6,752 bases of DNA, taken from the NCBI GenBank assembly GCA_028293775.1, contig JAQGOD010000061.1, forward strand, positions 1 through 6,752. Direction: 5' to 3'. Of this stretch, positions 5,603 to 6,752 are shown in pieces (within the stretch, counting starts at the first letter, position 1; each line of letters begins with the position of its first letter). The notes beneath the pieces are model-generated. The model was not told the origin of the DNA, ran no database searches, and saw only the letters and a list, made by a program, of their open reading frames with translations. Origin of the DNA: Gammaproteobacteria bacterium (GTDB taxonomy: Bacteria > Pseudomonadota > Gammaproteobacteria > Steroidobacterales > Steroidobacteraceae). A program made the translations under genes and the position numbers.

Positions 5603-6580
5603 CTATTGCGGCATCCATGACTTTGCGAACGAACTCTTGCCGTCCGTATAGGTGGTCCACACCGCACGTGTGGTGGGATCGACGGCCACGTTCTTTGCCG
5701 TCGCGGCCGTGACCAGATCCCCCAAAGCAACAACTTTTCCGCCGGTGGTGCGCACCACCGACATCTTGTCGGCACCCGCACAATAGACCAAGCCTCCAAC
5801 GGAATCGAATGCAATCTGGTCCACTTTGGGAACGATGTCCACGGTGCCGGTTGCCGAGCCGGTCTTGGTATCGATCACGACAAGTTTGCCGTTGCCGCCC
5901 GCGGAGAAAATCCGATGATTGTCGGCATCGAATGCCAGGCCATGGGGCTGCGTAGCCGGCGCAGTGGCCCACTGGGCGATGACCTTGTTGCTCGACGGAT
6001 CGATCACCGCTACCACGTCCTTGTTTTTGATGTTCAAGTAGATCCGGTCCGCCTTTTCGTCGTAGACCATGAATTCCGGTGCGCCGGGTATGGCAATGGT
6101 CGCGACAATTTTGGCGGCGGCCGGATCGATCACCCACACATCCGCGCCGTCGTCGTGGGTGACGTAGACCAAGTGATTTTTCGGCTCGAAAATGATCGCA
6201 TCGGTGGGACCGGGTGTCTTGATGGACTTCACTTCCTTCAAGCTTTCGGCATCGACCACAGCCACGCGCTTGGCCTCCTGCACGCTGACATAATAGAACT
6301 TCGAATCCGTATCCACCGCATTATCGACGGCCCCGCCGACTTTCAGCCGGGCCAACACGCTGTTCTTCTGCAGGTCTAGGTAATCGTCGGTACCGTCATT
6401 CTCATGCGCCGCGAGCAATCGGTGGCGTTTCGAATCGATGCGCAGGAAATCGAATTTTCCGCTCGACTGCGGAATTTCGATCGATGCCGCGGGGACCAAC
6501 GGCAACCCTTGATCGGCCGCCATGGCGGCCGGCCAGGACAAGGCGAGCGAAACAGTCATCAAGGAATGCAGAGTTTTCAT
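5603..6580 (-). CDS. Secreted YncE-like YVTN-type beta-propeller protein
   Basis: This 325-residue protein is predicted to be exported to the periplasm. MKTLHSLMTVSLALSWPAAMA is a Sec signal peptide with an AMA cleavage site near residue 21. The rest consists of repeated strands of the type VAVVDAESLKEVKSI (107-120), VWVIDPAAAKIVATI (148-162), VVAVIDPSSNKVIAQW (189-204) and LVVIDTKTGSATGTV (233-247), typical of YncE/YVTN propellers. These are usually binding or scaffold domains; no catalytic motif is visible, so no reaction is assigned. Two ATGs further upstream in frame (6670 and 6616) would place the signal peptide internally. The start at 6580 is preferred because it begins with the signal peptide and lies just downstream of a candidate promoter, although its ribosome-binding site is weak. 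It is the first gene of the block and may be co-transcribed with the following regulator and kinase. The protein could be a periplasmic partner of the sensor or simply a regulated neighbour. Confidence 0.9.
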   Translation of the reverse strand: MKTLHSLMTVSLALSWPAAMAADQGLPLVPAASIEIPQSSGKFDFLRIDSKRHRLLAAHENDGTDDYLDLQKNSVLARLKVGGAVDNAVDTDSKFYYVSVQEAKRVAVVDAESLKEVKSIKTPGPTDAIIFEPKNHLVYVTHDDGADVWVIDPAAAKIVATIAIPGAPEFMVYDEKADRIYLNIKNKDVVAVIDPSSNKVIAQWATAPATQPHGLAFDADNHRIFSAGGNGKLVVIDTKTGSATGTVDIVPKVDQIAFDSVGGLVYCAGADKMSVVRTTGGKVVALGDLVTAATAKNVAVDPTTRAVWTTYTDGKSSFAKSWMPQ

Positions 6581-6605
6581 GGGGATCTTCGCTAGTGGGT
6601 TGAAA

Positions 6606-6634
6606 AATAAAATCATTTGATGCCCCGAGTTCAA
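6606..6634 (-). promoter_or_regulatory. Candidate sigma70-type promoter for the beta-propeller gene
   Basis: On the minus strand TTGAAC (6634-6629, 4 of 6 to the -35 consensus) is separated by exactly 17 nt from TTTATT (6611-6606, 4 of 6 to the -10 consensus). Transcription would start near 6599, leaving a short leader before ATG 6580. The -35 overlaps one arm of an inverted repeat, GTTCA (6629-6633) and TGAAC (6645-6649), spaced 11 nt apart, which could be an operator. The next 100 nt up to the window edge show no gene or further site that I can support. Confidence 0.4.
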
Positions 6635-6752
6635 TATTTTGCCGTGAACCCGACGAATAGATCTCGGCATGTTGTGCGCAGCGGCTACCTGCTTGGCATG
6701 GAGTGTAGATCGTCAACCTGAATCCAAACTGAACGACAATACGGAGAAGCGA

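Noticed and set aside
5592..6137. 181-codon minus-strand frame inside the beta-propeller gene
   Set aside because: It is a shifted frame of the propeller coding sequence with Gly/Arg/His-rich translation and no independent start signal.

Overview
This 6.75 kb window is a bacterial signal-transduction locus in which every gene I can support lies on the minus strand, so transcription runs from high to low coordinates. It holds three OmpR-type response regulators (one cut by the window edge) and two complete membrane-bound histidine kinases. It also holds a secreted beta-propeller protein, a secreted protein of unknown function, and a 31-codon ORF for a very small membrane peptide. The moderately high GC content, Sec signal peptides, kinases with an inter-membrane sensor domain, and OmpR/QseB/CusR-like regulators suggest a Gram-negative proteobacterium. 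I cannot name a genus from the sequence, and no rRNA, tRNA, CRISPR array or mobile element is visible.

Reading in the direction of transcription, the first block is 6634 to 1336. A candidate promoter (6606-6634) precedes a YncE-like YVTN beta-propeller gene (6580-5603). After an 84-nt gap comes a response regulator (5518-4829) whose TGA stop overlaps the GTG start of a histidine kinase (4832-3450). After another 64 nt comes a second regulator (3385-2717) overlapped by a second kinase (2769-1369). A compact hairpin followed by a U-tract (1336-1354) then looks like an intrinsic terminator. The layout fits one five-gene transcription unit, or a few linked units. It would encode two separate phosphorelay pairs and a periplasmic protein.

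The second block lies after the terminator. A 31-codon ORF with a clear Shine-Dalgarno sequence (1196-1101) sits 28 nt ahead of a 129-aa protein with a signal peptide (1072-683). An intergenic stretch follows, with GC-rich hairpins and a two-half-site TTAA element (602-622). Then comes a third regulator of the QseB/PmrA/TctD type (544 to the left edge), whose C-terminal end and probable kinase lie outside the window.

Functionally, each kinase should sense something in the periplasm or membrane and phosphorylate its adjacent regulator. The stimuli cannot be read from the sequence. The most interesting loose ends are the small peptide plus secreted protein next to the third regulator, the propeller gene heading the two-component genes, and the repeat elements just upstream of all three regulator genes.
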